Shown: positions 55,286 through 64,000, counted from the stretch's first letter. The stretch is 64,000 nt of DNA from Verrucomicrobiaceae bacterium (GCA_016713245.1 JADJPM010000001.1:1674001-1738000); one strand, 5' to 3'. Notes: generated from the sequence alone by a model not told the origin. Numbers and translations: made by a program.

Positions 55286-57199
55286 ATGCCGCTTCTCCCG
55301 AACGAGTTTGATCCAGGTATTTTGTATTGTGGCGTTACGTTGCTTGCTTTGCTCGCTCTTTGCTGGCTCGCGGGCATCGGTCTCATGCCTGCGGCGCTGG
55401 CTTCGGAAGATGCCTTGGAAAGGTTCGCACTACGCTGCGCTAGCGGAATGCTGTTTTTATCGGGTGTGGCTGCTTTGTTCGTTTTGCAGCGTGCTTCATA
55501 CGTTGCGCTGATTCCTGCCTCACAGGTGCTGATGGCTCTGTGGGCACGGAAACGTGAGAAACCTATGCAAGGGACACCGCGAGAAGTTTGGTCTGCAAAA
55601 GGGCGGTGGCTGATTCTTGCGGTGATTCTCGGTGGAGCGGCATTCGAATGGTGGAACACGGGATGGGTGGGCTGGGATGGTCGATTGAGCGTCCTGCACA
55701 TGGATTTTGGCTTTTTCTCGAACCAAGCACGCGGCATGTTGGAATCCCGTATGGCAGATGGCTGGAGTTCAACCATGGCTCAGCACGCTGCCGAAGTGCC
55801 GTCCAGCCGAGACGTGTGGTATCACTGGGGGCCGATGTGGATTGCTGGGACGGTGACATCACTCACTGGGATGATGCCATTGGCTTCGCTCATGCATGTC
55901 ACGGGTGCGCTCCTGGATATCATCTTGGTTTTTTGTGCTGGTGCCATTGTGCGTCGTATCAGCGGTCTCAGCCACGGTCCTGCGCTACTTCTCGGTGCGG
56001 CCTCAATGATCAGTGTGCCGCTTTCGCGGAGCTTGGGGCAGCAGTGGTTCGGACTCACTGCCGCTACTGAGACGCTGCATCTGATGCGCATGAGCCTTGC
56101 CTACGTGTTTAGCTATAAGCTGGAGGCGGTGGCAGTTTTCGCGGCCGTGCTTCTGTGGTTACGAGCGGAGCGAGGCTTTGCCCTTGGGCTGCTGGGTTGC
56201 GCAGCCATCGCCTCGCCTCATGTGCTGGCGGTCGGGGGTGTGACGGCGGGCGTTTTGACTTTTGTTGGGCTGCTGCGCCGGGAAGGCGCTATGGTGAGGA
56301 CAGGATCGGTGATCATTGGTGCGCTGCTCATCGTGTGGGGTGTGCTGCACTTCGGATGTGGCTCTTCTTTGCCCAGAGCGGAGGGCCAGGCCCTCATCCA
56401 GTTGAATGCCAGCCACCTCTTCAACAGCGTGCGGATGGGACTGCGTGACAGCGCAGTGGCGCTGGTGATCGGAGTATTGTCTCTTCCAGGCATTCTTCTG
56501 CTGATCCGCGCAGCCGAGGAAATGAAAAGGCTGCTCGGCTGGTTGGCTTTGAGCTCTCTTTTCGGGTCGTTCTTGGGCTACCGGTTGGTCACGGAAATGG
56601 CGGATAACCAACTGCACTTCATCGTCATGGCCCATGCACTGCTGATCATGCCAGCGGGTGTCTGGGGGCTCGCGATGATTGTCTCCCGGAAAGAGACAAA
56701 AGCCTGGCAGAGAGCGTGCGCCATTTTCCTCATCCTTCTTGGCTCAGGCATGGGCGTGGCGGACCTAATCCAGCACCGCAGTGCTTATCAGCGCCCCTGG
56801 ACGATCGATGAGCTTGCCCCCATCAAGAAGGCCCTCGCAGGACGTGCTTTTGGATACTACTCACGGAGAGATAGCGGCTGGTGGATGCCCATTCACGGTC
56901 CTCTGGCGGCCATGCTGGACGCACGCTGTGCCCGCATCGCGCCCATGAAGTCAGAGCTGCCTGGAGGTTGGGAGGCTGCAGGCACGCAGAAAGGAGTTCG
57001 CCCATTCGAGTTGGTGCCGCCGGTGGCGAATGAAACGTTGGAGGATTGGTCACTGCGCTATGCAGAGCGTATCGGAGTCACCTGCCTGGCCGAGTGTGCT
57101 GGAGATCGTCTGCCAACAGGCGTGATGCCTCGTGTGCGTGAAGTGGCGCGGGTGCCGGGTTTTGTGCTTTATGAAATTTTGCCCAAAGCACCTCTGTAA
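55286..57199 (+). CDS. Polytopic membrane protein, possible GT-C type transferase
   Basis: Protein of 637 residues with about a dozen hydrophobic segments (ILYCGVTLLALLALCWLAGI, MHVTGALLDIILVFCAGAIV, FALGLLGCAAIASPHVLAVG, LLIMPAGVWGLAMIV). A soluble C-terminal part of about 150 residues follows (DELAPIKKALAGRAFGYYSR). The first large loop contains WDGRLSVLHMDFGFFSNQAR, where acidic residues would suit a GT-C glycosyltransferase, but I do not see a clear family motif. It is AT-richer than the genes on either side. The SASA esterase follows 13 bp later, so the two are likely cotranscribed. Confidence 0.6.
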   Translation: MPLLPNEFDPGILYCGVTLLALLALCWLAGIGLMPAALASEDALERFALRCASGMLFLSGVAALFVLQRASYVALIPASQVLMALWARKREKPMQGTPREVWSAKGRWLILAVILGGAAFEWWNTGWVGWDGRLSVLHMDFGFFSNQARGMLESRMADGWSSTMAQHAAEVPSSRDVWYHWGPMWIAGTVTSLTGMMPLASLMHVTGALLDIILVFCAGAIVRRISGLSHGPALLLGAASMISVPLSRSLGQQWFGLTAATETLHLMRMSLAYVFSYKLEAVAVFAAVLLWLRAERGFALGLLGCAAIASPHVLAVGGVTAGVLTFVGLLRREGAMVRTGSVIIGALLIVWGVLHFGCGSSLPRAEGQALIQLNASHLFNSVRMGLRDSAVALVIGVLSLPGILLLIRAAEEMKRLLGWLALSSLFGSFLGYRLVTEMADNQLHFIVMAHALLIMPAGVWGLAMIVSRKETKAWQRACAIFLILLGSGMGVADLIQHRSAYQRPWTIDELAPIKKALAGRAFGYYSRRDSGWWMPIHGPLAAMLDARCARIAPMKSELPGGWEAAGTQKGVRPFELVPPVANETLEDWSLRYAERIGVTCLAECAGDRLPTGVMPRVREVARVPGFVLYEILPKAPL

Positions 57200-57212
57200 G
57201 CATCACAAACCC

Positions 57213-57992
57213 ATGAAATCGATCTTTACCTTTCTTTGCCTCATCAGCCTGCTTTCCGCTCAGGAGGTCAAACTACCGCCGAAGGAGCAGTTTCATCTGT
57301 TTTTGCTCGTCGGGCAATCCAACATGGCCGGGCGTGGCGTGGTGGAGGAGCAGGACAAGACGTCGCATCCGCGTGTGCTGATGCTGAGCAAGGACGGCCA
57401 GTGGGTGCCGGCAGTCGATCCGCTGCACTTCGACAAGCCAGCCGTGGGTGTGGGCTTGGGCAAAACCTTTGGCCAGCTCATCGCCGAGGCAAATCCGGGC
57501 GTGACCATCGGCCTCATTCCCTGCGCGGTGGGCGGCTCGCCGATTGATTCTTGGCAGCCTGGCGTGTTTTACGCACCCACAAAGAGTCATCCTTGGGATG
57601 ACACGGTGAAGCGTGTGGCGCTTTCTCTGCCGATGGGCACGATCAAAGGCATTCTGTGGCATCAGGGCGAGAGTGATTGCAAACCGGAGCTGGCCTCCGC
57701 CTATGCGCCCAAGCTCCACGACCTCGTGAAACGCCTTCGCGAGCTGGTGAAAGCACCGAACGTGCCCTTCATCGCCGGGCAGATGGGCAAGTTCGACGAG
57801 GTGCCGTGGTCGCCGGAGATCGTGACGGTGGATCAGGCACATCAGGAGCTGCCCAAACACGTCTCCAACACCGCCTTCGTCACCGCCGAGGGCCTCAAGC
57901 ACAAGGGCGACAAGATCCACTTCGATGCCGCGTCTTACCGCGAACTCGGAAAACGGTATGCGAAGGCATTCTCGAAGATGGCGGCCAAGTGA
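57213..57992 (+). CDS. SASA-type (sialate O-acetylesterase-like) carbohydrate esterase
   Basis: Secreted SGNH-fold esterase of 259 residues, which removes acetyl groups from sugars. A signal peptide (SIFTFLCLISLLSA) precedes block I GQSNMAGRG with the nucleophile Ser. The oxyanion Gly lies in CAVGGSPIDSW. The middle block is WHQGESD, and the final Asp-His pair is in GDKIHFDAASYRELG. All catalytic residues are present. I chose the ATG at 57213 because it gives the signal peptide. It is the last gene before the sigma/kinase module and follows the polytopic membrane gene by 13 bp. Confidence 0.88.
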   Translation: MKSIFTFLCLISLLSAQEVKLPPKEQFHLFLLVGQSNMAGRGVVEEQDKTSHPRVLMLSKDGQWVPAVDPLHFDKPAVGVGLGKTFGQLIAEANPGVTIGLIPCAVGGSPIDSWQPGVFYAPTKSHPWDDTVKRVALSLPMGTIKGILWHQGESDCKPELASAYAPKLHDLVKRLRELVKAPNVPFIAGQMGKFDEVPWSPEIVTVDQAHQELPKHVSNTAFVTAEGLKHKGDKIHFDAASYRELGKRYAKAFSKMAAK

Positions 57993-58109
57993 ATGCTCCA
58001 CTTTTCACGCCGTCATTCGCACCAGCACGGCAGCCCTTTAGCCATTGAGACAGCAGCAAACTTTCCTCACATGTTTGCCAAAGTGTGGCAGTCTGCTCTT
58101 TTTTCCGCA

Positions 58110-58844
58110 ATGACCCGGGAGCCACATCCGCCATCAAAGGCCGCCTCATTCCATACGACGAGGTGGACGCGTGTAGGCCTCGCCAAAACGGGGTCTGAGG
58201 ATGGGAAGCGAGCCTTGGCGGATCTTTGTGATTCGTACTATGAGCCGGTCGTCGCCTTTCTGCGCTGGGAGTTGCGGGACGCGGACGCGGCACGGGACAT
58301 GAGCCATGCGTTCTTCTCGGAGATGCTCGCTGGCGGCACGATTGCGGGAGTGGAGCAGGGGCGCGGGCGCTTTCGCTCTTACTTGCTGGGCGCGGTGAAG
58401 CATTTCCTCGCCAACCAGCGAGAAGCGGCTCGCCGCATGAAGCGAGGCGGTGGCGTGGTGAACGTTTCCCTCGATGAGGACTTGTCCGGCGTGCTCAACT
58501 TACCTGATGAGAGGCAGATCTCGCCCGACGCAGCCTTTGACCGTGAATGGGCGCTGACCACGCTGGCGCATGCGATGGAGACGGTCAAACAGGAGTGCGA
58601 GAAGGAAGGTAAGGCAGATTTTTTTCATCAAATCAAGCCCTGGCTGACGGGAGATGCCACCCATGGAGACCAGGGCGCGGTGGCGGAAGCATGCGCCATG
58701 AGTCCTGCGGCGCTGAAGATGGCCATTAGTCGCTTGCGCAGGCGATTTCGGGATTGCGTGCGAGCGGAGGTCGCCGGCACCTTGGATGATGTGGCGATGG
58801 TGGAGACGGAAATGCAGGAATTGTTCGCGGCTCTTTCATCATGA
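58110..58844 (+). CDS. ECF-like sigma factor heading the lectin-kinase module
   Basis: Sigma-70 family protein of 244 residues in the same planctomycete/verrucomicrobial group as the one at 37500. The opening ASFHTTRWTRVGLAKTGSED is typical. Region 2 is LCDSYYEPVVAFLRWELRDA with MSHAFFSEMLAG, and region 4 is VAEACAMSPAALKMAISRLR, ending in a basic helix. I chose the ATG at 58110 where homology begins; a longer frame to 57993 adds an unrelated lead. The next three genes each have a GGTTACC-N14-CGTCA block upstream, and the first of these begins nine bases after this gene's stop, so this sigma factor is the obvious candidate to read them. Confidence 0.85.
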   Translation: MTREPHPPSKAASFHTTRWTRVGLAKTGSEDGKRALADLCDSYYEPVVAFLRWELRDADAARDMSHAFFSEMLAGGTIAGVEQGRGRFRSYLLGAVKHFLANQREAARRMKRGGGVVNVSLDEDLSGVLNLPDERQISPDAAFDREWALTTLAHAMETVKQECEKEGKADFFHQIKPWLTGDATHGDQGAVAEACAMSPAALKMAISRLRRRFRDCVRAEVAGTLDDVAMVETEMQELFAALSS

Positions 58845-58852
58845 ACTTATTT

Positions 58853-58878
58853 GGTTACCCATTCCGGCTCCTGCGTCA
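58853..58878 (+). promoter_or_regulatory. ECF-type promoter A, before the lectin-domain kinase
   Basis: GGTTACC (58853-58859) is followed by 14 bases and CGTCA (58874-58878). The ATG of the kinase begins 14 bases after the C of CGTCA, so transcription would start only a few bases before or at the start codon. This suggests a leaderless mRNA. Identical spacing occurs at 61834 and 62419. Confidence 0.72.
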
Positions 58879-58887
58879 CTTGTCTGC

Positions 58888-61790
58888 ATGAGTGATTCGT
58901 CCCCCAGCTCCTGCCCGAAATGCCAAGCGGCCCTGCCCGCCCATGCGACGGAGGGATTGTGCCCGCGCTGCCTGATGGCCCAGGTGATGCAGCCCTCACA
59001 GGTCTCCGCGCCTGAGGGGACACCACGACCCACGGGTGCAGCAGCGCCTGAGCTTCCCTTGCCGGAGGAGCTCACCGCGTTGCTCCCAGCGGAAACCTAT
59101 CGCGTGGATTATTTGATCGGTCGGGGTGGCATGGGCGCGGTTTACAAGGGGGAGCAGTTGCGGCTCGATCGCCCGGTCGCGATCAAACTCATGCGACGTG
59201 ACCAGGGGCGGGACCATGGCTTTGAACAGCGTTTCCACCGTGAGGCGCTGGCCATGGCCAAGCTGAACCACCCGAACATCGTGAGCGTCATCGACTATGG
59301 CGAGGCGGGTCCAGACTACCTCTACATCGTCATGGAGTTGGTGGAGGGTGCGGACATGATGGAGGTGCTCCGCACCGGGCGCATGACGCAGGAGATGGCG
59401 CTGAGGCTGCTGCCGCAGATTTGTGACGCGCTCCAGTTCGCCCACGACCACGGCATCGTCCATCGCGACATCAAGCCGAGTAACATCATGCTCACCCGCG
59501 ACGGTCGCATCAAGATGTGCGACTTCGGCCTGGCGAAGCGCCACGACGTGGAGAGCACCTTCCAGACCCGGAGCGGCACCGGGATGGGCACACCGGATTA
59601 CGCCGCGCCGGAGCAGTTCAGCGCGGCGGACCAAGTGGATCACCGCGCGGACATCTATGCGCTCGGTGTGATGATTTATCAGATGCTCACCGGCCATCTC
59701 CCTCGCGGAGCGTGGAAACCGCCGACACAGCACACGATGTGCGATCCGTTTTGGGATGAGATCGTGAGCCACGCGATGCAGACCGATCCCAAGGACCGCT
59801 ATCAGGCGGCCAGCGAGGTCAAATCCGATGTCAGCAGCATCCCGCTAGCCTCCGCTGATCAGCTTGGCCCGCGACCAAGCACTGAGTCAGAGGGCCAGCA
59901 CATGCCTACCCGCGCCGCCTCCCACACGCCGCTTATCCTCGGCATTGTGCTGTGCGTGGTCGTGCTCGCAGGCATTCCCTTCTTTACCTCGCGGCCGGAT
60001 GCTGGGGACAACGCTCCCGAGGCATCTCGTTCCGCCCCCGAGGCCGAAGTCCACACTTTCGCGGGTCATCGCTACCAGTTCGTGCCCGGCGCGGACCGCT
60101 GGGAGGAGGCCAAGGCGAAGGCCGAGACGATGGGCGGGCACCTGGCGACGATCACGAGCAAGGAGGAGAACGAGTTCATCTACGCCACCTTTGGTGACAA
60201 ACTCGATCCGGCCATCCGCGCCTCCAGCATCTGGATTGGCGGGTTTGCTGGCAGCATGGGCCAATCATTCAAATGGGTCACCGGCGAGCCTTTTGGCTTC
60301 ACCGATTGGTCGGCGGGCGAGCCTGATTACTCCGGCACGTCGGGCCAGCCGATGCCAGGGACGTTTGGCGTGCTCATCAAACACATGGGACGCTCAATTG
60401 GTTTGATGACCCCGTGAAGCGCTACGATTTGAAAGCTGGCTTCATCGTCGAGTGGGACGACATTGGCACCGCGAAGCTCGCACCGCTCTCCCCCGGCACC
60501 GTGGACTTGCTCGCACTGGCCGATTTCGTCAAAGATGCTGTAGGCGGCACCTGGCGTCGCGAGGGCACGGATTTGATCGTGGCTGAAGATGAAGCCTCGT
60601 CCGGGAGAAAAGGGGTTCGTTTTGGTCTCGCCCTGCCGGTGCAGGTACAAGGTTCCTACCAGATCGAGGTCGAGTTCACGAGGCTCAGCCGAAAGCGAAA
60701 CTCTGGGAATCTAGGCACGGTCTGCCTGCTCCTCCCGCTCCCGGACGGGCGCAGCGCGGCGGCGTTTTTCCAGGAGTCCAATCCCTACGCGGGGCTGGCG
60801 AGCGTGCGTGGCTACACCACCCGGCAGGCGGAAAATCCCACGCGCATCCCCAACCAGTTGGAGGATGACCGCCGCTACCGAGGCACTGTGAAGGTACTCA
60901 TCAAGGGCGACCAAGTGGACATCGCCGCCACTCTGGATGGCAAACCTCTCTTTCAATTCCAAGGCCCGGTCACGGATCTGGAGTCCCCGGATCTGTTAGT
61001 CATGGCGGACCCGGCTCGTCCCGGCATGAGAAGCATCGATCCCGTGGCGTGGCACAGCGTCCGCATCACCCCGCTGGACGGCGGCACGCTCACCCCGGTG
61101 AGGCCCGACGCCATTCCACCAGCAACCAGTGGGTCGGCGGCGGCCTCTGCGCCTCAGGCACCCGGAGCCGTGGACCTGCTCGCCTTAGCTGATGTCGTCA
61201 AAGATGCGGAAGGCGGTGTCTGGCGTCGCGAGGGAGCGGATTTGACCACTGCCGACGATCCAGCCAAGCCCCGCGTCAAGAGCTCTGGCACCCGGCTCAG
61301 CCTCGCCCTCCCGGTGCGGGTGACGGGATCCTACCGTGTGGAGGTCGAGTTTACGAAACTTGGCCGCAGAGAAACCGTCAGCGTGATCCTCCCGCTCGCG
61401 GACGGCCGGAGCGTGGTGGCGAATTTTCTGGAAAGCTCGGATTTCGCGGGGCTGGTCTACGTGCGTGGTTTCACCCTCAAGGACGCGGGCAACCCCACAC
61501 GCACACTCCATCAGTTGGAGAACGAGCGCCGTTACCAGGCCTCGGTGGAGGTGCTCATCAACGGCGATCAAGTTCACATCACCGCCACCTTCGAGGGCAA
61601 GCCGCTCTTTCGCTTCCAGGGGCCAGTGGCGGACCTCGACAGCCGCCAGTATGCCATGGCGGACCCGGCTCGGCCCGGCCTCAAAAGCATGGCCCCAGTG
61701 ACGTGGCACACTTTTCGCCTCACCCCGCTGGATGGCGGCACGCTCACTCCGGTGAGGCCGGATGTGATCCTGCCGGCCACCAAGCCATAG
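58888..61790 (+). CDS. Membrane Ser/Thr kinase with C-type lectin and duplicated beta domains (one frameshift)
   Basis: Receptor-like kinase of about 967 residues. A zinc-ribbon-like start (SCPKCQAAL, LCPRCLMAQ) precedes a complete kinase domain (IGRGGMGAVYKG, AIKLM, VHRDIKPSNI, MCDFGLAKR, YAAPEQ). One membrane helix follows (LILGIVLCVVVLAGIPFF). Outside is a C-type lectin-like domain (GHRYQFVPGADRWEEAKAKA, GGHLATITSKEEN, FGFTDWSAGEPDY). Its end is cut by a frameshift at the GGG run 60387-60389; one more G gives GTLNWFDDPVKRYDLKAGFI and completes it. Then two copies of a 200-residue beta-sandwich domain follow, beginning VDLLALADFVKDA and VDLLALADVVKDA. Such a protein could bind sugar outside and signal inside. 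It follows the sigma gene directly under its own promoter. Confidence 0.85.
60495..61790 (+). repeat. Internal duplication of a 200-residue domain in the lectin kinase
   Basis: Two direct copies, about 60495-61125 and 61160-61790, are alike along their whole length. Both begin at VDLLALAD, share DRRYRGTVKVLIKGDQV or ERRYQASVEVLINGDQV, and end GGTLTPVRPD. The linker between is Ala/Ser/Pro-rich. The third-base differences show that the duplication is not recent. Confidence 0.75.
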
Positions 61791-61833
61791 TGCGGGGGAG
61801 ACCCGCGAGCCGCTGCCTGGCCGCAAAAAACCT

Positions 61834-61859
61834 GGTTACCTATCCCGGGCGGCGCGTCA
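61834..61859 (+). promoter_or_regulatory. ECF-type promoter B, before the small secreted protein
   Basis: GGTTACC (61834-61840), 14 bases, CGTCA (61855-61859). The block around it also matches promoter A, including CTGCATGAG, which supplies an ATG at 61869 in the same place as the kinase start. That ATG is in frame with the secreted protein, whose signal peptide begins eight codons later. Confidence 0.72.
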
Positions 61860-61892
61860 GGAGCCTGCATGAGCCACTCATCCGCTCTCGCC

Positions 61893-62393
61893 ATGAAAAC
61901 CATCCTGTTCATCCTCGTCTGCGCATCCGCCGCCCTTTCGCCCGCCTTCGCCCAGGCGCAGGACACCGAAGTCAAGGTCCAGCGCCGCACTCTCGACCGG
62001 GAGGACAAGCTCAACCGCCCAAAGAAGAATGCTCAGGAGCTGACATGCGGCCTTCGCATCACCGTGAAGAACGCCACCACCAAGCCGCTCGGGGAGGGCG
62101 AGATCGAGTGGGCCGTGCTCGTGCAGCGGCCGAGTGGCCAGCGCAAGGCGTTGTATAGCTCAGGGAAGGAAAAGCTCCCATCACTCCAAGCGTTGGCGGA
62201 GATGACGATGGATGTCGGAGCCGTCGCCGTGCAGCACGATGGGTCGAAACGCCAGGAAATGGAGTATCAAGTTATCGTCCGCCGCGACGGGGTCGAGGTA
62301 GCGAAGGCGGAAAGCACCCCCAGCTTTTCCCAGCAGGCCGAATCGGCCAGCGGAGCCAAAAAGAAGAGCAAGGCCACAGGAAAGCAGAAATAG
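61893..62393 (+). CDS. Small secreted protein of unknown function
   Basis: Protein of 166 residues. A clear signal peptide (ILFILVCASAALSPAFA) is followed by a beta-type domain (LTCGLRITVKNATTKPLGEG, IEWAVLVQRPSGQRKALYSS, MEYQVIVRRDGVEVAKAE). The tail is Lys/Ser-rich (GAKKKSKATGKQK). The mature part could be a single immunoglobulin-like or similar sandwich. I chose the ATG at 61893 for the signal peptide. An ATG at 61869 in the same frame sits exactly where the upstream promoter would start a leaderless message, so an extended start (MSHSSALA) is possible. It is the second target of the sigma factor at 58110. Confidence 0.65.
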   Translation: MKTILFILVCASAALSPAFAQAQDTEVKVQRRTLDREDKLNRPKKNAQELTCGLRITVKNATTKPLGEGEIEWAVLVQRPSGQRKALYSSGKEKLPSLQALAEMTMDVGAVAVQHDGSKRQEMEYQVIVRRDGVEVAKAESTPSFSQQAESASGAKKKSKATGKQK

Positions 62394-62418
62394 CCCGCCG
62401 GACGCCCTGAAAAAAACT

Positions 62419-62444
62419 GGTTACCAATCCGCTGGGGCACGTCA
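62419..62444 (+). promoter_or_regulatory. ECF-type promoter C, before the fibre-like protein
   Basis: GGTTACC (62419-62425), 14 bases, CGTCA (62440-62444). The following block resembles copies A and B, but the ATG there has become ACG (CTCCACGAG), so translation must begin at 62503, and this message has a leader of roughly 50 nt. Confidence 0.7.
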
Positions 62445-62502
62445 GGAGTCTCCACGAGCCCGTCATCCGCCCTTTCGCTTCCCTCGGCCACCCACCCATT
62501 CC

Positions 62503-64000
62503 ATGAAAACCAAACATCATCGCCTGCTGCACCTCTGCCTTTTGATCGGCACCCTTTTACGTTGCCGCTTTGTTTCGAGAATCATCTTGAGCGGCTGTCT
62601 CGCTGCGCTCGGCTCGGCAGGGGGCACGCTACATTCTCAGGTGCCCAATCTCGTCAGCTACCAGGGCCGCGTCGCCGTCGGCACGGTGAATTTCGAAGGC
62701 ACCGGCCAGTTCCGCTTCGCCCTGGTGAACACATCCGGCACCACCGTCTATTGGGGCAACGCGGCTGACACCACGCCCGCTGACGGCGTGCCGGATGCCG
62801 CCGTCTCCCTCACTGTGAGCAAGGGCCTCTACTCCGTGCTCCTCGGCGACACGAGCATCGCCAACATGGCCGCCATCCCTGCAAGTGTATGGACCAATCC
62901 CGACGTGCGGCTCCGCGTTTGGTTCAACGACGGCGTGAACGGCAACCAGCTCCTCACCCCCGACCAGCGCCTCACGCCCGTCGGCTATATCGCCGATGGC
63001 GCGGTTACATCCGCCAAACTGACCTCAGGCTCCGTGACGAGCACCCAGCTCGCCAGCGGCCTCACTCTTGGCGGCACCACCAGCGGCACTTTCAGTGGCA
63101 CTTTCAGTGGCAACGGGAATGCGCTCACCACCCTGAATGCCACCAGCCTCACCAGCGGCACCGTGGCCGATGCCCGGCTCTCGTCCAACGTGGCGCTTCG
63201 CAACAGCGCGAACACGTTCACGGGTGCCCTTTCCATGGGATCGAACAGCACCTTTATCGCGCCACACCGCCCCGGCAGCACGGGCAACGACAACAGTTTC
63301 ATCGGCAACAACGCGGGCGGTTCCAACACCACGGGCGCATCGAACACCATCATGGGGAACACCAGCTTTGCGTACAACACCACCGGCAGTTTCAATACCG
63401 GTGTCGGCCGCTACGCTCTCAACTTAAACATCGAGGGCCACGGCAATACTGCTGTGGGCATGAACGCGCTCCGTGCCACCACGAGCAGCAACAATACAGC
63501 GGTGGGCCGCGATGCGCTGATCAACAACACCACCGGCACTGGCAATATCGCGCTCGGCTATCTGGCAGGAAATGCGCTGACGACCGGCAGCAACAACATC
63601 CACATCGGAAACCTGGGGGTGGCTGGAGAAAGTGCCATCATCCGCATCGGCACGAGCCAGACGGATACATTCCTCACCGGCATCATCCATGGCGACGGAT
63701 CTGCGCTCACGGGTCTCAACGGCGCGAATCTGGCCGCAGGATCAGTCGCCAGCACACAACTGGCTGTGGGCGCTGTGCAGACGGCAGCCATCACGGATGG
63801 TGCCGTCACCGCCGCCAAGCTCGGGGCCGATGTCGGCCTCTGGTCCGCCGCTGGCGCGGATGTCTTCCGCAGCGCGGGAAATGTCGGCATCGGCACCGCC
63901 GCTCCTCTTGCGAAACTCGAAGTCTCCGACGGCACCGCAAGCCTTCAAATCCGCCCCGGCGAACTCAACGGCACCGTCTCCGCCGGTGACGTGACCTTGG
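62503..64000 (+). CDS. Secreted fibre-like protein with YadA-head-type repeats (partial)
   Basis: The frame stays open to the window edge, giving at least 499 residues. A long, basic signal-like start (LCLLIGTLLRC, LSGCLAALGSAGGTLHS) leads into a beta-sandwich (VSYQGRVAVGTVNFEGTGQF, LYSVLLGDTSIANM). A repetitive part follows, with DGAVTSAKLTSGSVTSTQLA and left-handed-roll type repeats: NSFIGNNAGGSNT, NTGVGRYAL, NTAVGMNAL, NTAVGRDAL, NIALGYLAGNAL and NIHIGNLGV, then SAIIRIGTSQTDTFLTGI. These resemble YadA-type head repeats and phage tail-fibre proteins. In relatives the protein ends with an S74 self-cleaving chaperone domain; here that part would lie beyond 64000. It is the third gene with the GGTTACC promoter. 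Confidence 0.8.
   Translation, partial: MKTKHHRLLHLCLLIGTLLRCRFVSRIILSGCLAALGSAGGTLHSQVPNLVSYQGRVAVGTVNFEGTGQFRFALVNTSGTTVYWGNAADTTPADGVPDAAVSLTVSKGLYSVLLGDTSIANMAAIPASVWTNPDVRLRVWFNDGVNGNQLLTPDQRLTPVGYIADGAVTSAKLTSGSVTSTQLASGLTLGGTTSGTFSGTFSGNGNALTTLNATSLTSGTVADARLSSNVALRNSANTFTGALSMGSNSTFIAPHRPGSTGNDNSFIGNNAGGSNTTGASNTIMGNTSFAYNTTGSFNTGVGRYALNLNIEGHGNTAVGMNALRATTSSNNTAVGRDALINNTTGTGNIALGYLAGNALTTGSNNIHIGNLGVAGESAIIRIGTSQTDTFLTGIIHGDGSALTGLNGANLAAGSVASTQLAVGAVQTAAITDGAVTAAKLGADVGLWSAAGADVFRSAGNVGIGTAAPLAKLEVSDGTASLQIRPGELNGTVSAGDVTL

Noticed and set aside
62889..63989. A 366-codon plus-strand frame rich in His, Arg and Gln
   Set aside because: It is the shifted reading of the fibre-like protein at 62503, whose own frame is continuous and contains recognisable repeats.

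Overview
The window looks like chromosome from a GC-rich member of the Verrucomicrobia, close to the Prosthecobacter/Verrucomicrobiaceae type. The evidence is gene content. There are cytochrome-type DUF1549/DUF1553 and DUF1587/1592/1588/1585 proteins, a formylglycine sulfatase beside its radical-SAM maturase, and paralogous acetylxylan-esterase-like hydrolases. There are also two sigma-factor/Ser-Thr-kinase pairs and large secreted beta-rich proteins with Ig, LamG and delta-60 type repeats. No phage structural operon, CRISPR array or replication origin was seen.

Layout. 0.1-0.8 kb: a small antitoxin/PIN-toxin pair, toxin frameshifted. 0.85-9.2 kb: SulP anion transporter, a DUF1549/DUF1553 protein, a membrane protein, a Tat-exported hydrolase and tcdA. 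9.2-12.4 kb: a gluQRS-like gene broken four times, an L-serine dehydratase split by a 61-bp palindromic element, and a convergent kinase-like gene. 12.6-17.8 kb: an accessory region opening with a degenerate 21-bp palindromic tandem array, followed by small genes with no recognisable function, interrupted by an AT-richer insert (lipoprotein, decayed P-loop ATPase, membrane protein). 18-28 kb: a heme/beta-propeller protein, a nucleotidyltransferase pair, an SDR, a DadA-like oxidase, a VHL-like double metallopeptidase, an AsmA-like protein, a TSUP transporter and an MmcQ/YjbR protein. 28-35 kb: sulfatase maturase, sulfatase and a 1,270-residue surface protein. 35-41 kb: a divergent kinase/sigma pair and aconitase. 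41-49.9 kb: an SRPBCC membrane protein, a PH-like protein, Fic, an epimerase, a DHDPS-family lyase, oligopeptidase B and a DUF4143 ATPase. 50-58 kb: a DUF1592-type cytochrome protein, tRNA-Arg(TCT), an esterase, a polytopic membrane protein and a SASA esterase. 58-64 kb: an ECF-like sigma factor followed by a lectin-domain kinase, a small secreted protein and a fibre-like secreted protein that runs off the window.

How the genes work together. The clearest unit is the last 6 kb. The three genes after the sigma factor each have the same upstream block, GGTTACC, exactly 14 nt, then CGTCA, which has the shape of an ECF promoter. I infer a self-contained signalling and surface module. A second promoter of similar geometry (TGTAAC, 14 nt, CGTGT) precedes both the sulfatase and the giant surface protein, so those two are probably co-regulated. 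The adjacent maturase should activate the sulfatase.

Caution. At least a dozen otherwise good genes, including aconitase, carry single-base frameshifts, most of them in short homopolymer runs. Much of this is probably sequencing or assembly error and not gene decay. The split in L-serine dehydratase is different: removing the 61-bp element restores the frame exactly.
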